Numbered from the stretch's first letter, positions 1 to 9,984 are shown. The stretch: DNA of 64,000 bases from JBFMHP01 sp040752855 (GCA_040752855.1 JBFMHP010000009.1:71827-135826), one strand, 5' to 3'. Notes: generated by a model not told the origin, from the letters alone. Made by a program: numbers and translations.

Positions 1-868
1 CCAGGCGTCGATAATTCTCTGGCCGGACGTGTTCCAACATGCCGACCGAGACGAAGACGTCGTAGCGGCCGGCGATATCGTTGTAATCTGCCTCGATGTA
101 TTGAATCCGGGAATCGAGCCCTTCCCGCGCGGCACGCTCGGTGGAATAAACTATCTGCTCATGAGAAATATTGTACGACTTCACCGTCACGCCATAGTGC
201 CTGGCCATGTGGCGCGCGAGTGATCCCCAGCCGCCTCCGGCCTCGACCACCGTATCGCCCTTGCGCAGGCGCAGCTTGCGGCAGATGTACTCCATTTTCG
301 CAACTTGCGCCTGCTCGATGCTCAAGGAAGGGGTGGGATAATAGGCGCAGGTGTAAACCAGATTCTCGTCGAGCCACAGACGGTAGAAATCGTTGCCGAT
401 GTCGTAATGATGGCGAATATCCTCGCGATTGCGGTAATGGGCGCCGGAACTCGCCCGGTTGCGCATGCGATCGAGCAGACGAAACAACGGACTGCTGAGC
501 CGCTCGGATGAGACGCAGGAATAAAGCGTTTCGAGGAATGCCACCAGATCACCCTCGACCTCTACCCTTCCTTGACTATAGGCATCGCCAAAATAGAGAT
601 CCGGATTGATCACCAGTCGCCATAAAGTAGCGCGGTCGCGGATGATCAGTTTTTCTACCGAATCGACGCCTGGCGCAGAAATCACCTCGCCATCCCACAG
701 GATCACATGAATCGGCGGATCACCCAGGAGAGATAATAATTTGCGCAGCGCCCAGCGTTCGATCGCCAGAGGAGGCGCGCCGCTTCCCTCTGATACCGCA
801 CCGCGGGGTTCGTGAAATTCATGCGATGTTTGCCCAGGTATACCGAGCAGATGTGACCTTTTTTTCAT
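1..868 (-). CDS. cfa: Cyclopropane-fatty-acyl-phospholipid synthase family methyltransferase, 5' part (runs off left edge)
   Basis: About 289 codons are present; the 3' part lies outside the window. The family transfers a methylene group from S-adenosylmethionine to the double bond of unsaturated phospholipid acyl chains at the membrane. The N-terminal part reads like the non-catalytic CFA domain (DRATLWRLVINPDLYFGDAY). It is followed by the family signature HHYDIGNDFYRLWLDENLVY and a SAM-binding motif I of form VVEAGGGWGSLARHMA. The usual motif is closer to D-x-G-C-G-W-G, so the Cys is replaced by Gly. A later stretch, YDVFVSVGMLEHV, fits the catalytic core. The ATG at 868 is preceded by GAGGTAG at a good distance, which fixes the start. 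The gene stands alone at the left end, with about 300 non-coding bases upstream. Some family members modify other lipids, so the exact substrate is uncertain. Confidence 0.88.
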   Translation of the reverse strand, partial: MKKRSHLLGIPGQTSHEFHEPRGAVSEGSGAPPLAIERWALRKLLSLLGDPPIHVILWDGEVISAPGVDSVEKLIIRDRATLWRLVINPDLYFGDAYSQGRVEVEGDLVAFLETLYSCVSSERLSSPLFRLLDRMRNRASSGAHYRNREDIRHHYDIGNDFYRLWLDENLVYTCAYYPTPSLSIEQAQVAKMEYICRKLRLRKGDTVVEAGGGWGSLARHMARHYGVTVKSYNISHEQIVYSTERAAREGLDSRIQYIEADYNDIAGRYDVFVSVGMLEHVRPENYRRL

Positions 869-1179
869 TACTACCTCGCTTACTTTGGTCCGTGAGTCGA
901 AGTCTTAATGATGCGTGCCGCCAGAGTCGAGACGCGTCGACTCAATTGACCGTCACGTACACGCCACATAAAGCATAGCAACAAATTTTCCAGGCTGCTG
1001 ACAAGTTGGGGTAATTGAGACTGGAATTCAAGCTCGAGTCATTGCTCATAGGCGTCAGCGGCCCATAAACGGCACATCTCCGCACTGCGCATCAATCACT
1101 GTAGCTCGAGCGACCGGTCCTCTCCATGATCACCCTCATAGTGACCATAATGATAATAATGTTGATCGAGCGGGACGAA
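869..1179. other. Non-coding stretch upstream of cfa-like gene
   Basis: This 311-base stretch lies between two minus-strand genes. I see no convincing ORF, RNA gene or strong hairpin. It presumably holds the promoter of the methyltransferase gene, read leftward, but I could not identify clear -35/-10 boxes. Confidence 0.5.
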
Positions 1180-1803
1180 TTATAGGTAGAGGCCGCCTGT
1201 TTCTTCGAGCCAGTCAGCGATTCTTTCGACAGCGCCTGTCACATCATTGTCCGATATATCCAGTTCCAAGGTTTCGAGTATCGATGTTGCAGCAAATTCG
1301 CGCATGAGTTCCTGCTCATCCACAAAGAGCTGCAGGTCATTGTACTGGGATGGATTACCGGACACCTTGAGCCGCTCCGCCTTGGCCGCTGCAAACGACT
1401 CCGGGCTACGCGTGCAGAATACCAGACGAAAGCCGAGCGGTCGGAGCCGATCCTCGAGCCAGCGGAAGTCGTAACGTTTTCGATATTTGCGCCATTGGTA
1501 AACTTGGGTGGAGAGGTGAAAGCGGTCGATGATCCAAGAGTAGTAACGCAACAGTTCAAAGAGATGCACCCAAGTGCGATACGTTTCCAGCGCCAACGCC
1601 TCCTCTTGAGGCTCGAAATTAATGAGTCCGCGTCCCCACGGAAAGTTTGTAAAGGCGCACCACTCAGCCGATATGAGCGGCGAGTGATAGCGATATTTGC
1701 GCGGGCCGACGATGCGGGGATGTTCGTTGAGGGCAAAAGCGATCTCAGTCTTTAGCGTCAGACGCGTCCCTTCAAGAATCACTTTTGGGCAAAGCTTCGG
1801 CAT
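1180..1803 (-). CDS. P-loop nucleoside/thymidylate kinase-like protein with degenerate Walker A
   Basis: The 207-residue product has the architecture of the deoxynucleoside/thymidylate kinase superfamily. Near the N-terminus VILEGTRLTLKTEIA sits where a P-loop is expected. The canonical G-x-x-x-x-G-K-[ST] reads G-x-x-x-x-L-K-T here, so the second glycine is lost. In the middle, WIIDRFHLSTQVYQ resembles the D-R-x-x-x-S substrate-binding motif of these kinases. Later, VFCTRSPESF followed by basic residues fits a lid-like segment. The C-terminus has an acidic helix typical of the fold. The substrate is unknown. The P-loop change may reduce ATP binding, or the protein may use a variant loop. No ribosome-binding site is obvious before the ATG at 1803, so the start is only probable. 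Flanking genes give no functional hint. Confidence 0.55.
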   Translation of the reverse strand: MPKLCPKVILEGTRLTLKTEIAFALNEHPRIVGPRKYRYHSPLISAEWCAFTNFPWGRGLINFEPQEEALALETYRTWVHLFELLRYYSWIIDRFHLSTQVYQWRKYRKRYDFRWLEDRLRPLGFRLVFCTRSPESFAAAKAERLKVSGNPSQYNDLQLFVDEQELMREFAATSILETLELDISDNDVTGAVERIADWLEETGGLYL

Positions 1804-1932
1804 GGACGATGCACTCGGTGTGTGATCGCGTGGTGGGCGGGGGCGATAAAGACTTGGCGTGCTTCATGCTGTACGACCGCCCTTGACTCATCGCGTCGGC
1901 GACGGAGTCTGGCAATCGAAGGAAAGATAAGG

Positions 1933-2391
1933 TCAGCTCTGCGTCTTCCAGCTGCCGTCCGCCTGGCGGCACGCCGTACCCACCACGGTTTCTTTTTTGC
2001 CGCCGATCATCGCATCCACCGTATATTCACGACAGGGACCCGCTGCGGTGTCATAGGTGCTGGTCGGCGTCACGGTATAGGTGTTGCCGCTGTCGGGATT
2101 GCGCCACGTCGAGGGAACACCGGTACGCACCGTCTCCAAGGCGTTGGCGGTCTTGATGCGATCTTGTTCGTCCATGGATCGGCCCACCGAACCTCCGACC
2201 GAGGCGCCGATCAAGGTGCCAACGATGATGGCCGCCGTTCGGCCCGAGCCCTCGCCCACTTGCGATCCCAAAATACCACCTAAGGCACCACCGATGATCA
2301 TGCCGGTTTGCTCTCGGGTTGTTGGCGTAGTGCATCCCGCCACCAGCAGCGCAACCGTCATGACACCCGCGCAATATCGTTTGTCAACCAT
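1933..2391 (-). CDS. Glycine-zipper outer-membrane lipoprotein (17-kDa surface antigen type)
   Basis: This is a 152-residue predicted lipoprotein. The signal peptide ends in the lipobox LLVAGC about 20 residues in, so the mature N-terminus would be an acylated Cys. Next comes a glycine-zipper segment (GMIIGGALGGILGSQVGEG, then IIVGTLIGASVGGSVGRSM) that would form a membrane-inserting hairpin. The rest is a polar C-terminal domain with two cysteines and the pattern CREYTVDAMIGGK...GTACRQADGSW, characteristic of the surface-antigen/OmpA-like lipoprotein family. A longer reading frame opens further upstream. The ATG at 2391 is chosen because it is preceded by GAGAGGA and gives a proper signal peptide. 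The role is probably structural in the outer membrane. No partner is evident in the neighbourhood. Confidence 0.82.
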   Translation of the reverse strand: MVDKRYCAGVMTVALLVAGCTTPTTREQTGMIIGGALGGILGSQVGEGSGRTAAIIVGTLIGASVGGSVGRSMDEQDRIKTANALETVRTGVPSTWRNPDSGNTYTVTPTSTYDTAAGPCREYTVDAMIGGKKETVVGTACRQADGSWKTQS

Positions 2392-2633
2392 AGCCGTGTC
2401 CTCTCGATATTTGTTGAGGCCAGCGCAGTGCGCCATTCGAGATCTGCGACGCATCCGCGCCGGGTCAAATGACAACATGTGGACAGTGACGTAAATCGGA
2501 AACAACAACCAGCTTACGCTGAAAAGGCAGATGCGCGGTGCACACCCATCAACACCCGCGCTCTCTAAAACCATAGACGCTCAGCCAACCTTGTGCAAGG
2601 CGGCCGCGCGCGGCTGCGGCTTGCCGTGGAGCT

Positions 2634-4973
2634 TCATTCCACCGTCACCGTCACCTCATCGCTGCGCCCCTGTTCGTCGACCACGGTGATCGCATATCTT
2701 CCCGGGGCGGTGAACGCATGCGCCTGCGTCGCCGCGGCATCGAGCAGATATCGGAGCTGACCGTTGATAAACCAGTAGTGCCGGCCTTGCCCGCCCAGGG
2801 CCTGGAGCTGGATGCGCGGCAGCTCCTCGCTGGCCCCGGCGCCGCGCAACACACTGCCGTGGCGCAAGCCGGCGATCTTGACCGGCCCGGTGGCGATGGC
2901 GGGCGGGTGCTTGCAGTGGGCGTCGTAATCCGGGATCTGGCGCACGCGCCGGTATCGCGCTTCGATCCACGGCTCCACGGCCTTGGGCCACAGCGCGACG
3001 CGTTGCTGTCGAATAGTTTTCGCGCTGCAACTGGCATCAATGCGTTTACCGGTCTTGCCGTTGACCATGAAAACGATTGGATTCCCGCTCCACTCCGCAT
3101 CGTTTTCCGGAAAAGTGAGCGGCACGTTGGCGTCGAGCAGATAGGCCTTGCGTTTGCGATGACAATGCTCCGGCGCGGTTTCATCGGCCAGACCGCCCAG
3201 CGGCCAGCAGATCTCCGCCTGCGTGACATTCGCGGGCGCGCCGTAACCGCTTGCGTGAGGCGTATCGTCGTTGACCACGGGCGGCAGGTTGTCGACGATG
3301 GTAAAGAGGATCGGCGCGGCGGCCACGGCGCCGTAGTAGCCGGGCAGCGGCGTGCCGTCGGGCCGGCCGATCCAAACGCCCACGGTGTAATCGGCCGTTG
3401 CACCCACCGCCCAGCTGTCGCGGAACCCATAGCTGGTACCCGTCTTCCACGCCACTTGGCCGCCGCGATAGTCCATTAGATACGGCGCCGGGCGGTCGGG
3501 GCGCACATTGCTCTGGAGGATATCGCGGATGATCCAGGCCGCGCCTTCCGAGAGCATCCGCCACTGCCACACTTCATCCGATTCCAGCAGGCGCGGCCGC
3601 CCGGCCTGGCCCTGATTGGCCAGCGCGGAATACGCGCCGACCAGCGACTCCAGCGTGACCCCTGCCCCGCCGAGGCCCAAGGCGAGGTTGGCCCTGGCGC
3701 CCTCGGGTAGCACGATGTTGACCCCGGCGGACTTGAGACGGCTCATGAAGACGTTGTCCCCGAGCCGCTCCAACACCTGGATGGCCGGCACGTTGAGCGA
3801 GCGCTGCAGGGCCTCGGTGACGCTGACCGGGCCGCTGAAGCCGCTATCGAAATTCTCCGGCCGGTAATCGCCGAAATCGCTCGGCGCATCCACCAGCAGG
3901 GACTGCGCGTGGATCAGCCCGCCATCGATGGCCATGCCATAGATAAAGGGCTTGAGCGTGGAACCGGGCGAGCGCACGGCCTGCACCATGTCGACGTGCC
4001 CGAAGCGCTGTGCGTCCGCGATATCGGCCGAGCCGACGTAGGCGCGCACCGCCAGGGTGGCGTTTTCCATGACCAGCACCGCCGCGGAGGTGGCCGGCGG
4101 CATGACTTGGATGCGGTTGCGGATCAGCTCGGCGATGTTCTGTTGCAGGCCGGCATCGATCGTGGTGCGGTAGATCTCCTGCGTGGGATTGGCGGTGACC
4201 AGGCGCCGCGCCAGCAACGGGGCCCGTTGCGGCTGCGTGTAGTACTGCGCCCAGACCGGTTCGATCAGCGCATCCTCGACCCGCGCCCGCGGCCATACCT
4301 GCAAGTCGCCCAGACGCTTGAGCACCTTGTCGCGCATCGCCTGGGCGCGCTCGGGATAACGGTCGGGGCGGTTGCGGCTCGGCGCCTGCGGCAGCACCGC
4401 CAGCAGCGCGGCCTCGGCATCGCTGAGCACCGCGGCCGGCTTGCCGAAGTAGGTGTAGCACGCGGCCTGCACGCCCTCCACCGTCCCGCCGAACGGGGCG
4501 CGGTTGAGATACAGCGTGAGGATCTCCTCCTTGCTGTAGTGCCACTCGAGTTGCAGGGCGCGCCACAACTGCCAGAGCTTACCGCCGATGCCGCGCTCGA
4601 CCGGATCGATGAGACGCGCGACCTGCATGGTCAGGGTGGAACCGCCGGAGACGATGCGCCCGCTGGACAGGTTCTGCCAGAAGGCGCGCAGCATCGCCAG
4701 CGGGTTGACGCCCGGATGGCGCCAGAACCAGCGGTCTTCATAATGGAGCAGCGCCTCGATGTAGTTGGGCGAAACCTCGCCGAGCGTCACGGGATAGCGC
4801 CAGACGCCCTTCGCATCGGCAAAGGCGCTGAGCGGCGCGCCGTCGCGCGCCACCACGACCCGCGCATACTCCGCCTCCAGGGCCGCGGGCAACGGGAACA
4901 GCAGGTCCAGTAGCACGAGGACGGCAATTCCCGCCGCGCCGGCGGTGATGAGACGTCGAACCCTACTTCGCAC
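2634..4973 (-). CDS. pbpC: Penicillin-binding protein 1C (bifunctional peptidoglycan synthase)
   Basis: This 779-residue class A PBP has a single N-terminal membrane anchor (about residues 8-28). The glycosyltransferase 51 domain contains EDRWFWRHPGVNP (catalytic Glu about 79) and GGSTLTMQVARL. The transpeptidase domain has S-T-L-K with active Ser about residue 338 (SPGSTLKPF), S-L-N, and KTGTSYGFRDSW. The C-terminal 180 residues form the BiPBP_C domain specific to PBP1C. In E. coli PBP1C polymerises glycan and is encoded next to the alpha-2-macroglobulin gene yfhM. Here too it follows that gene. The GTG start at 4973 lies inside the end of the upstream gene, an 11-base overlap that implies translational coupling. 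Length and motifs are complete, so the enzyme should be functional. Confidence 0.95.
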   Translation of the reverse strand: MRSRVRRLITAGAAGIAVLVLLDLLFPLPAALEAEYARVVVARDGAPLSAFADAKGVWRYPVTLGEVSPNYIEALLHYEDRWFWRHPGVNPLAMLRAFWQNLSSGRIVSGGSTLTMQVARLIDPVERGIGGKLWQLWRALQLEWHYSKEEILTLYLNRAPFGGTVEGVQAACYTYFGKPAAVLSDAEAALLAVLPQAPSRNRPDRYPERAQAMRDKVLKRLGDLQVWPRARVEDALIEPVWAQYYTQPQRAPLLARRLVTANPTQEIYRTTIDAGLQQNIAELIRNRIQVMPPATSAAVLVMENATLAVRAYVGSADIADAQRFGHVDMVQAVRSPGSTLKPFIYGMAIDGGLIHAQSLLVDAPSDFGDYRPENFDSGFSGPVSVTEALQRSLNVPAIQVLERLGDNVFMSRLKSAGVNIVLPEGARANLALGLGGAGVTLESLVGAYSALANQGQAGRPRLLESDEVWQWRMLSEGAAWIIRDILQSNVRPDRPAPYLMDYRGGQVAWKTGTSYGFRDSWAVGATADYTVGVWIGRPDGTPLPGYYGAVAAAPILFTIVDNLPPVVNDDTPHASGYGAPANVTQAEICWPLGGLADETAPEHCHRKRKAYLLDANVPLTFPENDAEWSGNPIVFMVNGKTGKRIDASCSAKTIRQQRVALWPKAVEPWIEARYRRVRQIPDYDAHCKHPPAIATGPVKIAGLRHGSVLRGAGASEELPRIQLQALGGQGRHYWFINGQLRYLLDAAATQAHAFTAPGRYAITVVDEQGRSDEVTVTVE

Positions 4974-7900
4974 GCGCCTTGACTATGGTCAGATCCGGCA
5001 GGGTGTGGCTGATGCCCTGCAGGTACGGACGATACATGTCCTCGACATAGACCGGCGGCACGGTATAGGTGCCCGGCGTGACCGCGCGCGCCAGATAGAA
5101 GAGATCGGCGTAGCCCCACTCGTACAGATCGAACGCGGCGACGAAACGGTCGTCGCGATACTCCTGATGCTTGACTCGCCCCTGATTCTGGCTCTGCAAC
5201 TCCGCCATGCTCATGCCGTCGATGCTGAAGCGATCGAGTTTGACGGCGTGCTCGAGATTCTGGTTTTCCAGCTCCAGCCCGGCGGGCAACAGATCCACCA
5301 GCAAGGCATCCGGGATGCGGCGCTTGGCGCTGACGCGCAGATGCACCACCACCATCTCCCCTGTCGCCAGCGGCGGCAGCGCGCGCTTGCCGTCGATCGA
5401 CGAGTTGGCGAGCAGCTTCCCGTTGATGTCGTAGTACTCGCGCACCACGTGGATATCATCGAGGCGCTGCGCCGGCGCCTGCTTGGGATAGCCGGTCACC
5501 ACCAGCTCGGCGAAGAGCTTGTCGTTGCTGGTGGAACGGAAGGCAAGTCCATTCTTGAGTTCACTGCCCTCGAACAACCGCTGATAACTGCCGAGGCCGC
5601 TGACCGGCTGCGCGCTCTTGCCGAGCAGCAGCTCACCGGCCCAGGCGGTGTTTTCACTGAGCGAGAGCGCCACGCCGGCCTTGAACAGCGCCAAGCGCTC
5701 CTGGGTGCTGAGATACTGCTGCCCCGCGGTGGCATCGGCCAGCTTGAAGATCAGCTCGCTGCGTCCCGCGACGTTGATCTTCTCCTTCTCCAGCAGATAG
5801 GCCATCAGCGCGGTGTCGCGCAGCGGACTGCCGTAATCACCCAGGTAATAGTAGCGATCAGTGGCGAGCGGCTTGCCCAGGCCTTCCTCGATGGCGCGCA
5901 TGCCGCGCGCGCGATCACCCTGTTTGATCAGGGCGACGCCCAGCTGCACCAGCGCCAAGCCGCTCTTGGCATCGGCGCGGTTCTGGTCGTACATATTGCG
6001 CAGCGCGCCGAGGGGCGCGCGATTGATCTTGGAGAGCACGTAGGCGGCGTAGGCGCGATAGCTGAAGCGGTAGTGGGCCGAGTCCTGGCTCCAGCGCTCG
6101 GCGAACATGCCGCCGTTCGTGTTCACATACTGCGTCAGGCGCTGCATGGTCTTTTCCAGCATGCCGGAATCCACCGCCACGCCCTGCTCGCGCGCATCGG
6201 TGATGAAGTCCGCCACATAGGCCGTCAGCCAGTGCTCCTCCGCAGCGGCGTTGTCCCATAGGCCGAAACCACCGTCGGCGAGCTGGAAGGTGCTCAGGCG
6301 GCGCAACCCCGCTTCCAGATACTCCGTCCGCTTGGCGAGGTTCACCTGGCCCGCGGCCAGATCGGAGAGATTGAGCCGCGTCACCGTATCGGGGGTGGCG
6401 AACATCCACGGATAGGTGCTGCTGGTGGTCTGCTCCAGGCAGCCATAAGGGTAATGCAGCAACTGGCGCAGATGGGCGCTGAGCGAAATCGGCGGACGCG
6501 GCGAGACCGTCAGGCCCACCTCCGCCGTGCTGGCCATCAACCCATCGAGCTCGGCGCCCAGCGTGATCCGATCATTCTTCGCCAAGACCGCACGCAGCTG
6601 GCGGGATACCGCCGGATACGGCGGGCGCACCGAGAGTGACCAGCGGCGACTGAGATCGATCTTCTCCTGCCCCTTCGCGTTGTTGCGCACATCGACCGTC
6701 AGCGCGCCCTTGCCGAAGTCGTCGGTGGCGGCAAGCGGGAAGGAGAGCACCACCTTTGCATTGTCGGCCAAGGTCAAATCCTGCTTGCGCGCGCTCAATT
6801 GCAGCGGCGCCTGGGCGCCGACGCTCACGCTGAGCTGCTGCGGCTTGCCCGAAAGATTCTGCACATCGAGGGTGATGGTGGACTTGTCGCCATTGGCCAG
6901 GAAGCGCGGCATCGAGATTTCGGCGATGATGGGCGAGGCGACGGTGATCTCCTGCTCGGCGCTGCCGAATTGCTCCGCGCCATAGGCCAGCGCCATCAAG
7001 CGCAGGCGGCCGTTGAAATCCGGCAGCGCCATGGGAATCTCCGCCTCGCCCTGCGCGTTCACCGCGACCGGACCGCTGAACAGCGCGACGATCTGCACCT
7101 CGCTCTGCGCCTTCTTGCCGCCGCGGCTGAGATCGGCGTCGCCGCCGAAGCGCTGGCTGGCCATCCCGCCCTCGAGGCTGTCGATCACCGCCCCGTACAT
7201 ATCGCGGCTGTCGATGCCGTAACGGCGCGGCTCGAAGAACCAGCGATGGGCATCGGGCGTCACAAAATCGGTGATGTTGAGCACACCGACATCCACCGCC
7301 GCCAGCGTCACCATCACCTTGGCGCCGGATTGCGCGCCCGCGACCTTGACGCGGGTCTTCATCGTGGTTTCGGGCAGTACCTTGTCGGCCTCCGGCAGGA
7401 TGCTGACTTCCAGCTTGCGCCCCTCGCGATCGAGCGGGAAGTGCAGCAATCCCACCGCGCGGTTGGGCAGGTGCTTGGTCGCGGTATCGCCCGGCCGGAA
7501 GATGACCGCCGAGAGATACAGATTGTGCTGGCGCCAGGCCGCATCGACCGGCACCTCGACCACCGTGCCGGCCGCCGCGGCCTTGATCGGTTTCCAGAAG
7601 AGTTGTTTGTCCCCTTCGAGCAGCAGGAAGCCCTCCCCCGCATAGGGAGGGATGACGGTCACCTTCGCGACATCGCCGGCGCGGTAATGGCGCTTGTCGA
7701 GTTTCAATTCGACGCGGTCCGGCCGGGCGCTGAACTTTTTGTCGCCGCCATCGCCGTACCACCAGCCGGCATAAAAGCGCACGCTGGAACGCATGCCGGT
7801 TTCGCTGTCGAGGACCTCCAGCCGGTACCAGCCCCACTCCACCGGCACTTCGACCGTGGCGCGCTTGGCCGCGCCGATGGTCAGGTTGTCATTGAAGGCG

Positions 7901-9888
7901 ACATATTCCTTTTCGGTGTACTCGGAAACCCAGCCGCGATCATCGGTGTACACCCAATAGTCATAGCGATTTTCGCGCACCAGCTTCACCTCGAGATCCT
8001 GGGCCTCGTGCAGCCCGCCCTCCTGGTCGGCCTTGATCACTTCGAAGCCCGCCAGGGTGTTGCCATCGAGCTCCTGCGCCTTGAACAGCGGCCGGATGCC
8101 GATCACGGTGGACGCGGGCCAGACCGTGTAATGGATATCGCGCACCACCGGGCGGCCACCCGATTCGTACAAACTGGCCACCAGCTGCACATCGAGCGGT
8201 GAACCGACCTCCGACCAATCGCCGGGGACGGTGACGCTGCCCGTGCCGTCACCGCCGAGCTGGATATCCTCCAGCTCGATGCGGTTGCTCTTATCGCGCT
8301 CCTTCACGTCCCCGAACTGATGATCCGGATACGCCTCGAGCGGATGGCGCTGCTGCTTGATGGTCACCAGACTGCTGAGGCGATTGCCGGAGGCTGGGGC
8401 GCCGTAGAGATAGGCGCCTTCCACGGGAATGGTCAATTCGACATCGCGCTCGACAAACCGTGCGCGCTGGGTGCCGTCATCCAAGGTGAGTTTCATGCGC
8501 TCGGGCAGGAACTCCTCGACCTTGAACGGATACTCGCCGACCACCTGCGAGCCGATATAGAGGCGCAGCCACCATTTGCCGGTGGCGGCGTTGCTGGAGA
8601 GCGTAAATTCATGGTGATAGTAGCCCAGCTCATCGCCATGGAGTGTGGTGTTCTCGGCTTCCTTCTCATCGGCCCCGGTCAGCACGGCGCGCAACGGCGG
8701 GTTGCCGGCCAGCTGGCCGTCGCCATCGCGCAACAGGACATTGAAATCGACCGTCTCGCCCGGGCGATAGAGATCGCGCGGGGAATAGACAAAGGCCTCG
8801 GTGGCGCGCTGCGGGCGCTTGCCCAGGTCGAAGGCGGACAGATCCAGCGCCGGCGCGGTGAGATCGAGCAGCGCGATCCGTTCATCCTTCTGCGCCAGCA
8901 GCATCCGCGCCTCCGCGGGCGGCTGGAGCAGCGTCCCCTGCCCCGCCGGCGTGGAGCGGCTCTCGCCGATCACCTTGCCATTGACATCGAGCAGCGACAA
9001 CTTCACGCCGCCGATCGGCGCGGCCTTGTCCAGCGAATGGGTGAACACATCCAGGCGCTCGGGATAAAAGCGGGCGTGCAGGCCGATGTCGCTCACCACG
9101 AAATAGGTGACTTGATAACTCTCCGGATAACTGCCCGCCGGTTTCATGACCGCCACATACAGCCCCGGCTGGCGCAGCGCCCGGATATCCTTCACCGGCA
9201 GATTGGTGCGGTGCCGCTTGTTCTTCGGCGCCGCCAGATCGAACCGTCCGCTGTGCGCCAGATTCATCATCGATTGATACTGTTGCAGGCTCCAGACATC
9301 GCCGCGCCGCCCGCCCCAGCTCTGCAGGAACTGCGGGATCTTCTCCGGCTCCACCCGATGGAAGTCGACATCGACCGCATTGATATTGATCGTATAGAGC
9401 GGCAGCCCCTTGGAGGTATCCAAGGGCAAGACAAAGCCGCTGCTGGCGAAGGCCACATGGCTCTGCAAGTGGCGCGTGGTCAGCGATTCTTCATAGGTGT
9501 CCTTGAGCTGCTTGCCGGTTACCGCGGCGATGCCGCGATACACCGTCACGCTGTAGGTCGTAACCGGTTCGATATTGGTGAAATAGGCCGTGGTGCCGCT
9601 CTCGGAAAGTATCCACCCGCCCTCCACGCGCGGGCCGTCCTTTTTCGAGACGTTGAGATACTGATCGAAGGGCTGATCGGGAGCCAGGGGAACGGAGAAC
9701 GTCACACCGATGGCGGGACCGCTTTCATAACTCACCTCGCTGACATCCACCACCTGAAACGCCATCTTGGCATACTGCTGGCGCGCCTTGGCCACATCGA
9801 GGGCCACCGACTCCGAGGCAAAAGCACTCAGCAACAATCCCAACACTACTGCACACCACGCCTGCCGGTTCACCGCCATGTTGAACAT
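4963..9888 (-). CDS. yfhM: Bacterial alpha-2-macroglobulin (YfhM type) with thioester motif
   Basis: The product is about 1641 residues. It has an N-terminal secretion signal followed by tandem macroglobulin (MG) beta-domains, including MG2-type motifs such as YRPGETVDFNVLLRD. The bait region lies around QIVALFSGPVAVNAQGEAEI. A thioester domain has YPYGCLEQTTSS, with the reactive Cys near residue 1150, followed by alpha/alpha-toroid repeats and a receptor-type C-terminal domain. Such proteins trap attacking proteases in the periplasm, and with PBP1C they are thought to defend and repair the wall. The ATG at 9888 follows GGGAGGAG closely; a second ATG nine bases downstream is possible. The E. 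coli protein is a lipoprotein, but no lipobox Cys is visible here, so the mature protein may be soluble in the periplasm. It is co-transcribed with pbpC. Confidence 0.93.
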   Translation of the reverse strand: MFNMAVNRQAWCAVVLGLLLSAFASESVALDVAKARQQYAKMAFQVVDVSEVSYESGPAIGVTFSVPLAPDQPFDQYLNVSKKDGPRVEGGWILSESGTTAYFTNIEPVTTYSVTVYRGIAAVTGKQLKDTYEESLTTRHLQSHVAFASSGFVLPLDTSKGLPLYTININAVDVDFHRVEPEKIPQFLQSWGGRRGDVWSLQQYQSMMNLAHSGRFDLAAPKNKRHRTNLPVKDIRALRQPGLYVAVMKPAGSYPESYQVTYFVVSDIGLHARFYPERLDVFTHSLDKAAPIGGVKLSLLDVNGKVIGESRSTPAGQGTLLQPPAEARMLLAQKDERIALLDLTAPALDLSAFDLGKRPQRATEAFVYSPRDLYRPGETVDFNVLLRDGDGQLAGNPPLRAVLTGADEKEAENTTLHGDELGYYHHEFTLSSNAATGKWWLRLYIGSQVVGEYPFKVEEFLPERMKLTLDDGTQRARFVERDVELTIPVEGAYLYGAPASGNRLSSLVTIKQQRHPLEAYPDHQFGDVKERDKSNRIELEDIQLGGDGTGSVTVPGDWSEVGSPLDVQLVASLYESGGRPVVRDIHYTVWPASTVIGIRPLFKAQELDGNTLAGFEVIKADQEGGLHEAQDLEVKLVRENRYDYWVYTDDRGWVSEYTEKEYVAFNDNLTIGAAKRATVEVPVEWGWYRLEVLDSETGMRSSVRFYAGWWYGDGGDKKFSARPDRVELKLDKRHYRAGDVAKVTVIPPYAGEGFLLLEGDKQLFWKPIKAAAAGTVVEVPVDAAWRQHNLYLSAVIFRPGDTATKHLPNRAVGLLHFPLDREGRKLEVSILPEADKVLPETTMKTRVKVAGAQSGAKVMVTLAAVDVGVLNITDFVTPDAHRWFFEPRRYGIDSRDMYGAVIDSLEGGMASQRFGGDADLSRGGKKAQSEVQIVALFSGPVAVNAQGEAEIPMALPDFNGRLRLMALAYGAEQFGSAEQEITVASPIIAEISMPRFLANGDKSTITLDVQNLSGKPQQLSVSVGAQAPLQLSARKQDLTLADNAKVVLSFPLAATDDFGKGALTVDVRNNAKGQEKIDLSRRWSLSVRPPYPAVSRQLRAVLAKNDRITLGAELDGLMASTAEVGLTVSPRPPISLSAHLRQLLHYPYGCLEQTTSSTYPWMFATPDTVTRLNLSDLAAGQVNLAKRTEYLEAGLRRLSTFQLADGGFGLWDNAAAEEHWLTAYVADFITDAREQGVAVDSGMLEKTMQRLTQYVNTNGGMFAERWSQDSAHYRFSYRAYAAYVLSKINRAPLGALRNMYDQNRADAKSGLALVQLGVALIKQGDRARGMRAIEEGLGKPLATDRYYYLGDYGSPLRDTALMAYLLEKEKINVAGRSELIFKLADATAGQQYLSTQERLALFKAGVALSLSENTAWAGELLLGKSAQPVSGLGSYQRLFEGSELKNGLAFRSTSNDKLFAELVVTGYPKQAPAQRLDDIHVVREYYDINGKLLANSSIDGKRALPPLATGEMVVVHLRVSAKRRIPDALLVDLLPAGLELENQNLEHAVKLDRFSIDGMSMAELQSQNQGRVKHQEYRDDRFVAAFDLYEWGYADLFYLARAVTPGTYTVPPVYVEDMYRPYLQGISHTLPDLTIVKARAK

Positions 9889-9984
9889 CGCTCCTCCCAA
9901 AAAATACACTTCGTGACGACAATATTGTTCGACTTATAACGACACGTCTTACCCTTCCTTGACGAGGAGCGGGCGTGCGACGGA

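Noticed and set aside
3909..9939. Long plus-strand ORFs opposite pbpC and yfhM (3909-4913, 4945-6261, 6799-8202, 8320-9939)
   Set aside because: They are antisense to well-supported genes, lack family motifs and have compositions rich in Arg/His/Gly/Gln, as expected for shadows in GC-rich DNA.
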